Below are positions 45,659-56,429 of a stretch of DNA of 64,000 nucleotides, piece by piece. Where the stretch lies: positions 62,001-126,000 of the forward strand of contig JWIT01000009.1 in NCBI GenBank assembly GCA_000949895.1. Direction: 5' to 3'. The notes under the pieces were generated by a model, which did no database searches, was not told the origin of the DNA, and saw nothing but the letters and a program-made list of their open reading frames with translations. The first letter of the stretch is position 1; each line of letters opens with the position of its first letter. The translations under genes were made by a program, and so were the position numbers. The DNA comes from Agrobacterium arsenijevicii (GTDB lineage Bacteria > Pseudomonadota > Alphaproteobacteria > Rhizobiales > Rhizobiaceae).

Positions 45659-45788
45659 AGTCCGCAGGGTCGGTTCTTGCCAGTGATTGGTCGAGTGGCC
45701 TCGAAAGCCATATGTCGTGACATTTCGAAACTCGGTGGTGCCGGGACAATCCTTGGCACCCCTTCGGGGTCATCCTGCGCGTGAGCTT

Positions 45789-45809
45789 CAACATCTGTTG
45801 GAGATCACG

Positions 45810-45827
<18 letters not shown>
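45789..45827 (+). repeat. Direct repeat copy 2 (integrase 5' region duplication)
   Basis: Second copy of the 39-bp repeat at 45142-45180, here with an intact ATG (45810). The shared sequence includes bases upstream of the start codon, so the two integrase fragments derive from one another by duplication or from closely related elements. Confidence 0.75.
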
Positions 45828-48573
<2,746 letters not shown>

Positions 48574-48660
48574 TGGAGATCCGTTCTGCGCTTGGCCCCA
48601 ACGTCTGTCACGGTGAGGCTGCGGTTTTGATGCCAAAAAGATATTCCTTGCCGACCTTTT

Positions 48661-48679
48661 CGATTAGAGGCAGTAATCG
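48661..48679. promoter_or_regulatory. Candidate LysR-type operator
   Basis: CGATTA and TAATCG form perfect 6-bp inverted arms with a 7-nt spacer and include a T-N11-A core. The site lies 27 bp upstream of the LysR start and about 87 bp from the MFS start, where a LysR regulator would bind to control both directions. Confidence 0.6.
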
Positions 48680-48706
48680 GCATGAGGCTATAAGGATACC
48701 TAATGA

Positions 48707-49600
48707 ATGCCGCAGGAAAACTTCAACGATCTGGTCGCCTTCGTCACGGTCGCGCGCGAGCAGAGTTTTACCCGGGCGGCCGTCAAGCTGGGTGTTTCGC
48801 AGTCCGCGTTGAGCCAGACGGTGCGCAGCCTTGAGGAGCGATTGGGGCTGAGGCTGCTGACGAGAACGACGAGGCGTGTCTCACCTACGGCTGCCGGTGA
48901 ACGTCTGCTCCAGACAGCAGGTCCAAGGTTCGATGAAATTCAGGCCGAGCTTTCGGCGCTCAGCGACATGCGGGATAAACTCGCGGGAACCGTGCGCATC
49001 ACGGCGGGGGAACATGCCGCGATCTCCATCCTTGCTCCCGTGCTGGACAAGATCCTCCCGGATTATCCTGATATCAATGTCGAGATTATCGTCGATTACG
49101 GGCTGACGGATATCGTTGCGGAACGCTACGACGCCGGAGTTCGGCTCGGCGAACAACTTGCCAAGGACATGATCGCGGTGAAGATCGGCCCAGAGATGCG
49201 CATGGCCGTGGTTGGAGCGCCATCCTATTTCCGGCAAAACCCCTGGCCGGAGGTGCCAGAGGATCTGACGGCGCATAATTGCATCCAGATACGCATGCCG
49301 ACCTATGGCAACATTCTCGCATGGGAATTCGAGAAGGATGGGCATGAACTCAAGGTGAGAGTGGAAGGGCAACTCGTCTTCAACAACATCGCCATGCGCC
49401 TCGATGCCGCGAAACGGGGTCTTGGCCTTGCCTATATGCCAGAGGATCTGGTTGCGGAGGAGATTGCGAAGGGAGCGTTAATACGGGTTCTCGAAGACTG
49501 GTGCGAGCCTTTTTCCGGCTACCACCTTTATTATCCAAATCGACGCCACGCTTCTCCGGCTTTCGCTCTCCTGGTGGACGCTCTTCGATACCGCGGATGA
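48707..49600 (+). CDS. LysR-family transcriptional regulator
   Basis: A 297-aa LysR protein. The HTH (AAVKLGVSQSALSQTVRSLE, about residues 24-43) is followed by the co-inducer-binding domain (about 90-297) with TVRITAGEHAAISIL and ERYDAGVRLGEQL. AAGGAT lies before the ATG. It is divergent from the MFS/AKR operon and upstream of the exported-protein gene cluster, and could control both. Confidence 0.92.
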   Translation: MPQENFNDLVAFVTVAREQSFTRAAVKLGVSQSALSQTVRSLEERLGLRLLTRTTRRVSPTAAGERLLQTAGPRFDEIQAELSALSDMRDKLAGTVRITAGEHAAISILAPVLDKILPDYPDINVEIIVDYGLTDIVAERYDAGVRLGEQLAKDMIAVKIGPEMRMAVVGAPSYFRQNPWPEVPEDLTAHNCIQIRMPTYGNILAWEFEKDGHELKVRVEGQLVFNNIAMRLDAAKRGLGLAYMPEDLVAEEIAKGALIRVLEDWCEPFSGYHLYYPNRRHASPAFALLVDALRYRG

Positions 49601-49720
49601 TGGGCTAATAAACTAAAAGTGATTGATAAGTGTAGCTAATGGCTTCAATCGAAAATGGATATCTAATCACCGGAATGCCGTTCGCGTAGCCTTCTTTCAA
49701 CGTCATGTTGTGAGAGAGCC

Positions 49721-50806
49721 ATGCCCAAAATTTTTGCCGAAACCATTTCAGCCGTCGTATTCTCCGCCGTCATCGCGTCCTCAGGTGTGGCCTTTGCCCA
49801 GACAGCGACAAAGGCCGAGCCGCTCGTCATCGAGCAGCAGGGCAGCTTCGCGGTCGGCGGCACGGTGTCGAGCAAGCCCGGCACCTATAATAACAACGCA
49901 CCGACGGCTGACGGCCAGACCCTGCATGGCGACCATGCCTATGTCTTCTATCAGGTTCCGCCAAACCCGAAGCCGCTGCCGATCGTCATGCTGCATGGCG
50001 CATTTCAGTCGGCGCGCAGCTGGGAGACGACGCCGGACGGTCGCGAAGGCTTCCAGAATATCTTCCTGCGCCGTGGATACTCCACTTATCTCGTTGATCA
50101 GCCGCGCCGAGGCCGTGCGGGCAACAGCACGGTTGCAACGACGATCGAGCCGACACCCTATGACCAGCTCTTTTTCGACCAGTTTCGCATCGGCAAATGG
50201 CCGGACTACTTCGGTAATGTTCAGTTCTCCCGCGATCCGGCGGCGCTCGACCAGTTCCTGCGTTCGGTCACGCCGAACACCGGGCCCTACGACGCCAAGG
50301 TGATTTCCGATGCCATGTCGGCCCTGTTCGACAAGACCGGTCCTGCCATCCTGTTCACGCATTCGCAGGCAGGCGGTCCCGGCTGGTTGACGGCGATCAA
50401 GAACCCGAACGTGAAGGGCATCGTGGCGCTGGAACCCGGCAGCGGTTTCATCTTCCCGGAGGGCGAGGTGCCCCCGGATATGCCGAGTGCCGCCGGTACG
50501 CTCAAGGGTGAGGCTGTTCCCGCTGCCGACTTCGAGAAACTGACGCGCCTGCCGATTGTCATCTATTACGGCGACAACTTCCCGACTGAACCGACCACCG
50601 AACGAGGACAGGACAACTGGCGCGTCCGGCTGGCGATGGCAAAGCTCTGGGTGGAGACCGTCAACAGGCATGGCGGCGATGCAACGCTCGTTCACCTGCC
50701 GGAGATCGGCATCAAGGGCGGCACGCATTTCCTGATGTCGGACCTGAACAATGTCGAGATAGCCGATCAGGTTTCGAAATTCCTCGCCGACAAGAAGCTC
50801 GACTGA
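49721..50806 (+). CDS. Secreted alpha/beta hydrolase
   Basis: A 361-aa protein with a Sec signal peptide (SAVVFSAVIASSGVAFAQ, cleavage near AFAQ-T), so it is periplasmic. The alpha/beta hydrolase fold shows the oxyanion strand IVMLHGAFQSARSW, a nucleophile elbow-like LFTHSQAGGPG (His-Ser-Gln-Ala-Gly, consistent with G/H-x-S-x-G) and a late His in GGTHFLMSD. The class is close to esterase/lipase-like proteins of unknown substrate. It is the first gene of the exported cluster, after a 120-nt gap that includes a probable promoter. Confidence 0.85.
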   Translation: MPKIFAETISAVVFSAVIASSGVAFAQTATKAEPLVIEQQGSFAVGGTVSSKPGTYNNNAPTADGQTLHGDHAYVFYQVPPNPKPLPIVMLHGAFQSARSWETTPDGREGFQNIFLRRGYSTYLVDQPRRGRAGNSTVATTIEPTPYDQLFFDQFRIGKWPDYFGNVQFSRDPAALDQFLRSVTPNTGPYDAKVISDAMSALFDKTGPAILFTHSQAGGPGWLTAIKNPNVKGIVALEPGSGFIFPEGEVPPDMPSAAGTLKGEAVPAADFEKLTRLPIVIYYGDNFPTEPTTERGQDNWRVRLAMAKLWVETVNRHGGDATLVHLPEIGIKGGTHFLMSDLNNVEIADQVSKFLADKKLD

Positions 50807-50865
50807 TCAGCCGCGCCAGCCAGCAGACTTTATTCCCGATCCCCGACGAAACGAGGAGCTTCACT

Positions 50866-51966
50866 ATGGCGAACGACATCATCAACGGAAAGAGACGCGA
50901 ATTCCTCGGAGCATCGGCTCTTTTCATCTCCGGTGCAATATTAGGAGTGTCAACTATGACGACAACCGAAGCTGCCGCAGCCGACTACAGGCAGAACCCT
51001 TTCACGCTCGTTTATGACGGTGCGATTACTAAGAACGAACCCGGCAAGGTGAACATCCACCCGGTAACGTACAGGCTGAACGGCCTCGACATCGTCGCCA
51101 ACGTCTATACTCCGGCCAACTACGATCCCGGCAAGAAGTATCCTGCCATTGTGCTTGCGCATCCAAACGGCGGCGTGAAGGAGCAGACAACGGGCCTCTA
51201 TGCCCAGCATCTGGCGGAACGGGGCTTCATCACCATCACGGCCGATGCCGCCTATCAGGGCGGAAGCGGCGGTGCGCCGCGCAATGTTGACAAGCCTCAG
51301 TTCCGCATTGAGGACATCCACGGAATGGCCGATTTCATCAGCAGCTTTCCCGGTGTGGATACGGCGCGTCTGGGGTTGCTCGGCATCTGCGGCGGTGGCG
51401 GTTATTCGCTGGCGGCGGCCAAGACCGACAAGCGCTTCAAGGCCCTGGCAACGCTCAGCATGTTCAACTCCGGGCGCGTCCGCCGTAACGGCTTCAAGGA
51501 CAGCCAAATGGATACGATCCAGAAGCGCCTCCAAGTCGCCTCTGCCGCCCGTGCGCAGCAAGCGGCCGGCGGCGAGGTTCTCTATGCCGGCGACGCGAAC
51601 CTCACGGATGCGCAGATCGATGCCCTGCCATTCGACCTTTATCGTCAAGGCTATCGCTACTACTGGCAAACCAATGCGCATCCCGGCTCGACATTCAAAT
51701 ATACGATGAGCAGCCTGATGGACCTGATGCGCTGGGATGCAACGGACGAGATCGAACTGATCGACGTTCCGTTGCTGATGATCGCCGGAAGCGAAGCCGA
51801 CACGCTTTACCTGACGGAAGATGCGTTCCCCAAGGCCACCGGCACGAAGGACAAGGAACTCTTCCTGATCAAGGGTGCAAAGCATATCGAGACCTATTGG
51901 GTGCCCGAATATGTCGAAGCGGCGCTTGATAAGCTTACCCCGTTCTTCGGCCGTACGCTGGTCTGA
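50866..51966 (+). CDS. Exported alpha/beta hydrolase with Tat-like signal
   Basis: This 366-aa protein begins with a twin-arginine-like signal (KRREFLGASALFISGAILG) followed by a processing region TTTEAAAADY. The mature part is a dienelactone-hydrolase/DUF-type alpha/beta hydrolase: YPAIVLAHPNGGVKEQTTG near the oxyanion site, the nucleophile in LLGICGGGGYS (Cys where Ser is common) and acid/base candidates in MIAGSEADT and KGAKHIETYW. A Cys nucleophile is typical of dienelactone hydrolases. Its gene lies 59 nt after the first hydrolase. Confidence 0.82.
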   Translation: MANDIINGKRREFLGASALFISGAILGVSTMTTTEAAAADYRQNPFTLVYDGAITKNEPGKVNIHPVTYRLNGLDIVANVYTPANYDPGKKYPAIVLAHPNGGVKEQTTGLYAQHLAERGFITITADAAYQGGSGGAPRNVDKPQFRIEDIHGMADFISSFPGVDTARLGLLGICGGGGYSLAAAKTDKRFKALATLSMFNSGRVRRNGFKDSQMDTIQKRLQVASAARAQQAAGGEVLYAGDANLTDAQIDALPFDLYRQGYRYYWQTNAHPGSTFKYTMSSLMDLMRWDATDEIELIDVPLLMIAGSEADTLYLTEDAFPKATGTKDKELFLIKGAKHIETYWVPEYVEAALDKLTPFFGRTLV

Positions 51967-52082
51967 CACCTTCCGTCAGCGGTTCGCCACCTGTGACCGC
52001 AGGTTCAGGGCTCCTGATAGCGATGGGCATCTTGATGCCCGCCGCTGCCGTCGAGCACGCGCCCAATTTAAGGAACTTCCCT

Positions 52083-52505
52083 TTGAAACCATTCGTCAGA
52101 AGCCTCTTTCTCGCAACGAGCATCACTCTCATCAACGGTGCCATTTCCATGACCCTAGCCCAGACTTCAGTGCCTTCGGCACAGCCGGAAAAGCAGCAGA
52201 CACGCGCCCAGCAGTTGATGGGCGATACCGCGCCGAAATTGGCCGAACTCACGGATGAGGTCCTTTATAACGACATCTGGGAGCGCCCCGAGATATCCAA
52301 ACGTGACCGAAGCCTCGTGACAATCACGGCGCTGATCGCGCTCAATCGTCCCGACCAGCTTCGCTCCCACATTCGTCTCGGCCTGCAGAACGGGCTGACG
52401 AAAGAAGAGATCGTCGAAACCATCACTCATATGGCGTTTTATTCGGGCTGGCCGAGCGGCGTTTCCGCAGTTGCCATCGCCAAAGACGTGTTTGCGGAGA
52501 AATAA
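52083..52505 (+). CDS. Exported carboxymuconolactone decarboxylase/AhpD-like protein
   Basis: I choose TTG 52083, with AAGGAA 7 nt upstream, because the product then begins with a signal peptide (KPFVRSLFLATSITLING, cleavage near SMTLAQ). An earlier GTG at 51993 would add an unlikely N terminus. The mature part is a helical CMD domain (ALIALNRPDQLRSHIRLGLQ, TKEEIVETITHMAFYSGWP). The usual CxxC of AhpD is absent and no cytosolic CMD partner is present, so function is uncertain. It may bind or transform a lactone or peroxide-like small molecule in the periplasm. Confidence 0.78.
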   Translation: MKPFVRSLFLATSITLINGAISMTLAQTSVPSAQPEKQQTRAQQLMGDTAPKLAELTDEVLYNDIWERPEISKRDRSLVTITALIALNRPDQLRSHIRLGLQNGLTKEEIVETITHMAFYSGWPSGVSAVAIAKDVFAEK

Positions 52506-52508
52506 TCC

Positions 52509-53000
52509 ATGAACACGAAATCGATGATTACCGCCGCCATGGCCTTCAGCGCCACGGCAGCATTCGCCGAACCGGATCGTGCCGTAACGGTCACCCGCTT
52601 CAGCAATCAGGCGACGACCACAGGCTCGCCGGACTATTTCACCGGTTCCGTCAAGGTGCAGTCCCGCTTCCAGACCCCATCACCGGCCCGGGTCGGTGGC
52701 GGCCTCGTATCCTTCGAACCCGCCGCCCGCACTGCGTGGCATACGCACCCTCTCGGTCAGACATTGATCGTGACGGAGGGTTCGGGGCGGGTCCAGCACT
52801 GGGATGGCGAAATCCAGGAGATCGGACCCGGAGACGTCGTCTGGATTCCTCCGGGCGTCAAACACTGGCACGGCGCATCACCAGAATACGGAATGTCGCA
52901 CATCGCCGTGGCTGAAGCTCTGGAGGGCAAGACAGTCGACTGGATGGAGCATGTGACCGACGAGCAGTATGGGAAGACGAACGGAGGTGTGGATGAATAA
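52509..53000 (+). CDS. Exported cupin-domain protein
   Basis: A 163-aa protein with a Sec signal peptide ([16 protein letters not shown]). The double-stranded beta-helix shows cupin motif 1 [18 protein letters not shown] with His ligands (Trp-His-Thr-His-Pro) and motif 2 [16 protein letters not shown], so a single metal ion is likely bound. It starts 4 nt after the CMD-like stop. Such CMD-cupin pairs occur together in many bacteria; in this cluster both are exported. Confidence 0.88.
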   Translation: MNTKSMITAAMAFSATAAFAEPDRAVTVTRFSNQATTTGSPDYFTGSVKVQSRFQTPSPARVGGGLVSFEPAARTAWHTHPLGQTLIVTEGSGRVQHWDGEIQEIGPGDVVWIPPGVKHWHGASPEYGMSHIAVAEALEGKTVDWMEHVTDEQYGKTNGGVDE

Positions 53001-53466
53001 GGTCATGCAGATGGCCGGCGTTGCGGCCTTCGTAACAAGTGCCGTGTTTCTCGTTGGCCTGCAGGTCCGCGCCGAGCCCACCCGGGCGACGATGCCGGAC
53101 ATCGACAAGCTCATCCATTATACGACGGTCGAGCGGGGCGAGGTCACAGAGCATATCATGACTACTCGCGAGGCGATCGAGGCCGTCAAGCGCGGCGATC
53201 CCATTCCCAACGGCACCCATGTGGCGCTGGTCGACTATCGCGGCGGCAAGGTCTTCCGTTATTTCATCATGGAGAAAGGTGAAGATTGGGGACAGGATTA
53301 CGACGAGAACCGTCGTACCGCCGACTGGCAATTCCAGTGGTTCAAACCGGACGGAACAATCAACATGGAGGAAAACACCGCCCGCTGTCAGCGCTGTCAT
53401 ACGTCGCGATCCGACAGGGACTTCTTGTACACGTTCAACGATATGCGCCGGTTCGAACTTAAATGA
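52993..53466 (+). CDS. Cytochrome P460-family periplasmic heme protein
   Basis: The start at ATG 52993 has GGAGGTG upstream and overlaps the cupin stop by 8 nt. The 157-aa protein has a signal peptide ([18 protein letters not shown], cleavage near VRAE) and one heme-attachment site CQRCH (residues 132-136) close to the C terminus, with SDRDFLYTF after it. This is the cytochrome P460-type layout, a c-type heme protein. P460 members oxidise hydroxylamine or bind NO; other homologues have unknown roles. Confidence 0.85.
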   Translation: MNKVMQMAGVAAFVTSAVFLVGLQVRAEPTRATMPDIDKLIHYTTVERGEVTEHIMTTREAIEAVKRGDPIPNGTHVALVDYRGGKVFRYFIMEKGEDWGQDYDENRRTADWQFQWFKPDGTINMEENTARCQRCHTSRSDRDFLYTFNDMRRFELK

Positions 53467-54152
53467 ACGGCATCTTCCGGCTTCGCCTTGTCCTTGACTT
53501 TCTTGCAGTCGGGCTGGTCATCGCATGCCTTGCGTATTGGTGGCTGGACAACCTGTCGCACGAGCTGTTCGGCACCGTTCTTTTCACGCTGGTGATTGTT
53601 CACAACGTCTTCAATCGCCGCTGGTATGGCGGTGTGACGAAACGGAAGCTGGATGCAGTTCGCGTGGTCAATCTGGTGACGATCGCCTGTCTGGTCATCG
53701 CGATGACGATCATGCTCGTGACGAGCCTGCTGATATCCCGCGACGTCCTGCCCTTCATGGCGCTTGACGGTGCCTTCGCCGTTCGAGAAGTCCACATGTT
53801 CGCGGGATATTGGGTGCTACTGATCATTTCCCTTCATCTAGGCACACGCTGGCAGGTCGTCATGGAAGTCTGCGGCAGGTTGATCGGCATCTCCGGTCAC
53901 AATGCTTATCGTATGGCAGTCCTGCGGTTGGTGACCGTCACCATAGCCGCATGGGGCGTCAGGAGTTTCTTCGAGATGACGTTCGGATCGAAGCTGATGC
54001 TGAGCTACTCGCTGGATATGTGGGACTTCAACCAGTCGACGCTGGGGTTCTTTGTAAACTACGCCTCCATCGTCGGCCTGTTTGTGGCCGCGATGCATTA
54101 CGCCCTGATGTTGATCCGCAAAATAGGTTGGAACAGGGCTTTACCGGGTTAA
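53463..54152 (+). CDS. DUF4405-type cytochrome b-like membrane protein
   Basis: A 229-aa membrane protein with about five to six helices (LRLVLDFLAVGLVIACLAYW; FGTVLFTLVIVHNVFNRRW; FAGYWVLLIISLHLGTRW; GLFVAAMHYALML). Conserved His residues in helices 2, 4 and the last helix fit heme b coordination, as proposed for DUF4405 proteins. It starts 4 nt before the P460 stop (ATGA). As the only integral protein of the cluster it could pass electrons between the quinone pool and the periplasmic cytochrome. Confidence 0.8.
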   Translation: MNGIFRLRLVLDFLAVGLVIACLAYWWLDNLSHELFGTVLFTLVIVHNVFNRRWYGGVTKRKLDAVRVVNLVTIACLVIAMTIMLVTSLLISRDVLPFMALDGAFAVREVHMFAGYWVLLIISLHLGTRWQVVMEVCGRLIGISGHNAYRMAVLRLVTVTIAAWGVRSFFEMTFGSKLMLSYSLDMWDFNQSTLGFFVNYASIVGLFVAAMHYALMLIRKIGWNRALPG

Positions 54153-54162
54153 ACAAGACAAC

Positions 54163-55203
54163 TCACGTCCACAAACTTTCGGGCGTAAGGATATCGAACG
54201 GAACGATACGTTGTTCAATGGAGTGAGTGTCGCGGCGATCAATTAATCGAAGCATGACGTCGATCAGCTCGGTGGGCATCTTGTCGAGGGGATGAGATAA
54301 CGACGCTGTAATCAGCCCCTCGCCAAGCCCCTTGCGAGTTTCCGGCCCAACGTCACTACAGACGATCGTGATCTTGTTCCGCCGTTCCGGTGATAGCTCA
54401 CGCATGGCTCGCAGGACGCCTGATATGCCTCCGCCATTGACGAAAATTCCCCTCATATCGGGTTCCTCCGCGATCAGTCGTCTCACGATCTCGTAGGCGT
54501 TTTCCGGCACTTCGTAGGTGAGAAGTGTTTCGCAGACCTGAAAATCGGCTGCGTTTTCACGCATATAGGACCGAAAGCTGGCATCGGCGATATCCTGGCA
54601 TTGATAACGATTGCTGCCGACCAGGGGGAATACTTTCCCGGGCTCATCTGACATCTTGCTGATAAACCAGGCTGCGGTTCGTCCACGCTTCCAATTGTCT
54701 GTGCCCACAAATCCGGCGCGACTGGCGGCGGACAGGTCAGTTACGTATGCCACCACCGGCACCCCGCCGCCGCGCAACTCGTCAATCGCTTGGCTGACCA
54801 GCGGGTGATCTGCAGTAATGATTGCGACCGCATCCGCCGATTTGCCGATTTTCAGCAGATTGGCAGAGACTGCCTCCGGGGATAGATCGTCTTCAAATAT
54901 AACTTCCGGTTCGATGACGGCGTCGACCCGCCTGTGAGCCGCTGCCTTAATCCCCTCAGCCCACAGCTGATAAAGGGGCCTGTGTGACTGCTGCATGAGA
55001 AAGCTGAACCGGCGTTGTGGCAGGTTGTCTTGCTTGCGCTGACGCAACGCGCCAAGCCCGTAAAATCCAATTTTATCTGCCGCCTGCAAGATTCGCTCGA
55101 CGGTGTCGGCACGCACAGAGCCCGTCCCGTGCAAAAGCCGGTTGATCGTGGACAAGCTGACCCCGGCCGTATTCGCCAGATCCGAGATTGTGGGCCTATT
55201 CAT
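54163..55203 (-). CDS. LacI-family transcriptional regulator
   Basis: The start at ATG 55203 has GGAGGAC upstream. A 346-aa LacI protein: HTH and hinge (ISDLANTAGVSLSTINRLL, about 4-22) then a periplasmic-binding-like ligand domain with DNWKRGRTAAWFISKM and ADFQVCETLL. It is divergent from the sugar ABC operon and should repress it in the absence of the sugar. The C terminus is convergent with the DUF4405 gene, only 11 nt away. Confidence 0.92.
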   Translation of the reverse strand: MNRPTISDLANTAGVSLSTINRLLHGTGSVRADTVERILQAADKIGFYGLGALRQRKQDNLPQRRFSFLMQQSHRPLYQLWAEGIKAAAHRRVDAVIEPEVIFEDDLSPEAVSANLLKIGKSADAVAIITADHPLVSQAIDELRGGGVPVVAYVTDLSAASRAGFVGTDNWKRGRTAAWFISKMSDEPGKVFPLVGSNRYQCQDIADASFRSYMRENAADFQVCETLLTYEVPENAYEIVRRLIAEEPDMRGIFVNGGGISGVLRAMRELSPERRNKITIVCSDVGPETRKGLGEGLITASLSHPLDKMPTELIDVMLRLIDRRDTHSIEQRIVPFDILTPESLWT

Positions 55204-55217
55204 CAAACGTCCTCCAT

Positions 55218-55237
55218 GTGTCATTTGTGAATGACAC
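55218..55237. promoter_or_regulatory. Candidate LacI-type operator
   Basis: GTGTCATT and AATGACAC are perfect 8-bp inverted arms around TGTG. The 20-bp site lies 15 bp from the LacI start and 113 bp from the binding-protein start, in the divergent control region. A TTGAAACG half-site at about 55240 could be part of a second site. Confidence 0.6.
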
Positions 55238-55350
55238 TTTTTGAAACGAAATATACTTCAACGCGTCATGTTGATTTCATTTTGGCATCCTGCAAGCTAC
55301 AGATCAACTCGCATTTGGTCCTTGGGGACGATGAAATGGGAGGAGAAGTT

Positions 55351-56325
55351 ATGAAAGGAATTAAGCGCGTTTGCGCGGCGTTGCTTGCGACAACTATTGT
55401 GGCATTTGCCGTGCCTTCGGCGATGGCGGCGAACATCGCCGTTGTTGGCGGCAAGAATGATGACGCATTCTGGAACCTCATCAAAAAAGGCATTGATGAC
55501 GCGCGGCTGGTCGTGGAGGCCAACGGCGGCAAGGTGAATTACCTGCGCCTTCAGACCTATGACAACTTCGCCCCCGACGTTGTCCAGCTCATTCAGACAG
55601 CCATCAGCCAGAAGGTCGACGGCCTCGTCATTCCGAACTGGGTCCCGGAAGGTGAGGATCCGGCCATCAAGGCAGCGGTTGCCGCCGGCATCAAGGTTAT
55701 CCTGATGAATGCGGGTGGGATCGACAAAGCCAAGGAACTTGGCGCGATCAATTATGTGGGTTCTGACGAGTATCTCGCCGGTGTGGCTGGTGGCGAATAT
55801 TTCTTCAAGAACGGCAAGAAGAACGTGCTCTGTGTGAACACGGTGCCGGGCGCTGCCAATCTCGAGGCGCGCTGCAAGGGTGTCATCGATGGGATCACCA
55901 AGGCCGGTGGAACAGCCAAGCAACTGCCGTTGCCGGCAACGAGCTTCGGCGACGCGACCGCGGTTGCAGAGGCCATTAAGGCAACGCTCCTCCAGGCCGC
56001 AACGATCGACGGTCTCATCACGATCTCCGCGGGTGATGCGGACTCGGCCGCAATTGGCATTCAGCAAGCGGGGAAGACCGAGACCACGCTTCTCGGAACC
56101 TTCGATCTCAACCAATCCGGCCTTGACCGCATCAAGCAAGGAACGCAGGGCTTTGCGATCGACCAGCAGCCTTATCTGCAGTCGCTCCTGGCAGTCACTC
56201 TTCTTGCTTCCGCAATCGACTTCGGAACGGTTCTTCCAACGTCTCCGGTGCTGACCGGCCCGGGCATCGTCGACAAGTCGAATATCGAAGCAACCTTGAC
56301 GGGTGTCTCGAAGGGTGCGCGCTGA
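55351..56325 (+). CDS. Sugar ABC transporter substrate-binding protein (ribose type)
   Basis: The start is ATG 55351, with GGGAGGAG at good spacing, and a Sec signal peptide (VCAALLATTIVAFAVPSAMA, cleavage after AMA). The 324-aa Peripla_BP_4 protein has IAVVGGKNDDAFWNLIKKG and VDGLVIPNWVPEGEDPAIKA typical of ribose/myo-inositol-type proteins. It opens the operon of permease, ATPase and isomerases. The sugar may be an inositol or a rare ketose, judging from the later genes. Confidence 0.93.
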   Translation: MKGIKRVCAALLATTIVAFAVPSAMAANIAVVGGKNDDAFWNLIKKGIDDARLVVEANGGKVNYLRLQTYDNFAPDVVQLIQTAISQKVDGLVIPNWVPEGEDPAIKAAVAAGIKVILMNAGGIDKAKELGAINYVGSDEYLAGVAGGEYFFKNGKKNVLCVNTVPGAANLEARCKGVIDGITKAGGTAKQLPLPATSFGDATAVAEAIKATLLQAATIDGLITISAGDADSAAIGIQQAGKTETTLLGTFDLNQSGLDRIKQGTQGFAIDQQPYLQSLLAVTLLASAIDFGTVLPTSPVLTGPGIVDKSNIEATLTGVSKGAR

Positions 56326-56340
56326 CGCAAATCAATGTCG

Positions 56341-56386
56341 CGTCGATCCGCAGCAGCAGCGGTGGATCGACGGTGCATCCGCACCG
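56341..56386 (+). other. Intergenic hairpin pair between binding-protein and permease genes
   Basis: CGTCGATCC (56341-56349) pairs with GGATCGACG (56364-56372), and CGGTGC (56371-56376) pairs with GCACCG (56381-56386). The two stems overlap and may be alternative structures. They begin 15 nt after the binding-protein stop and lack a T-run, resembling the hairpins at 670 and 40265. Confidence 0.65.
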
Positions 56387-56429
56387 TGAACGCTGATTGG
56401 CGACAGACCAATTCTCTGGGAGGAATTAC

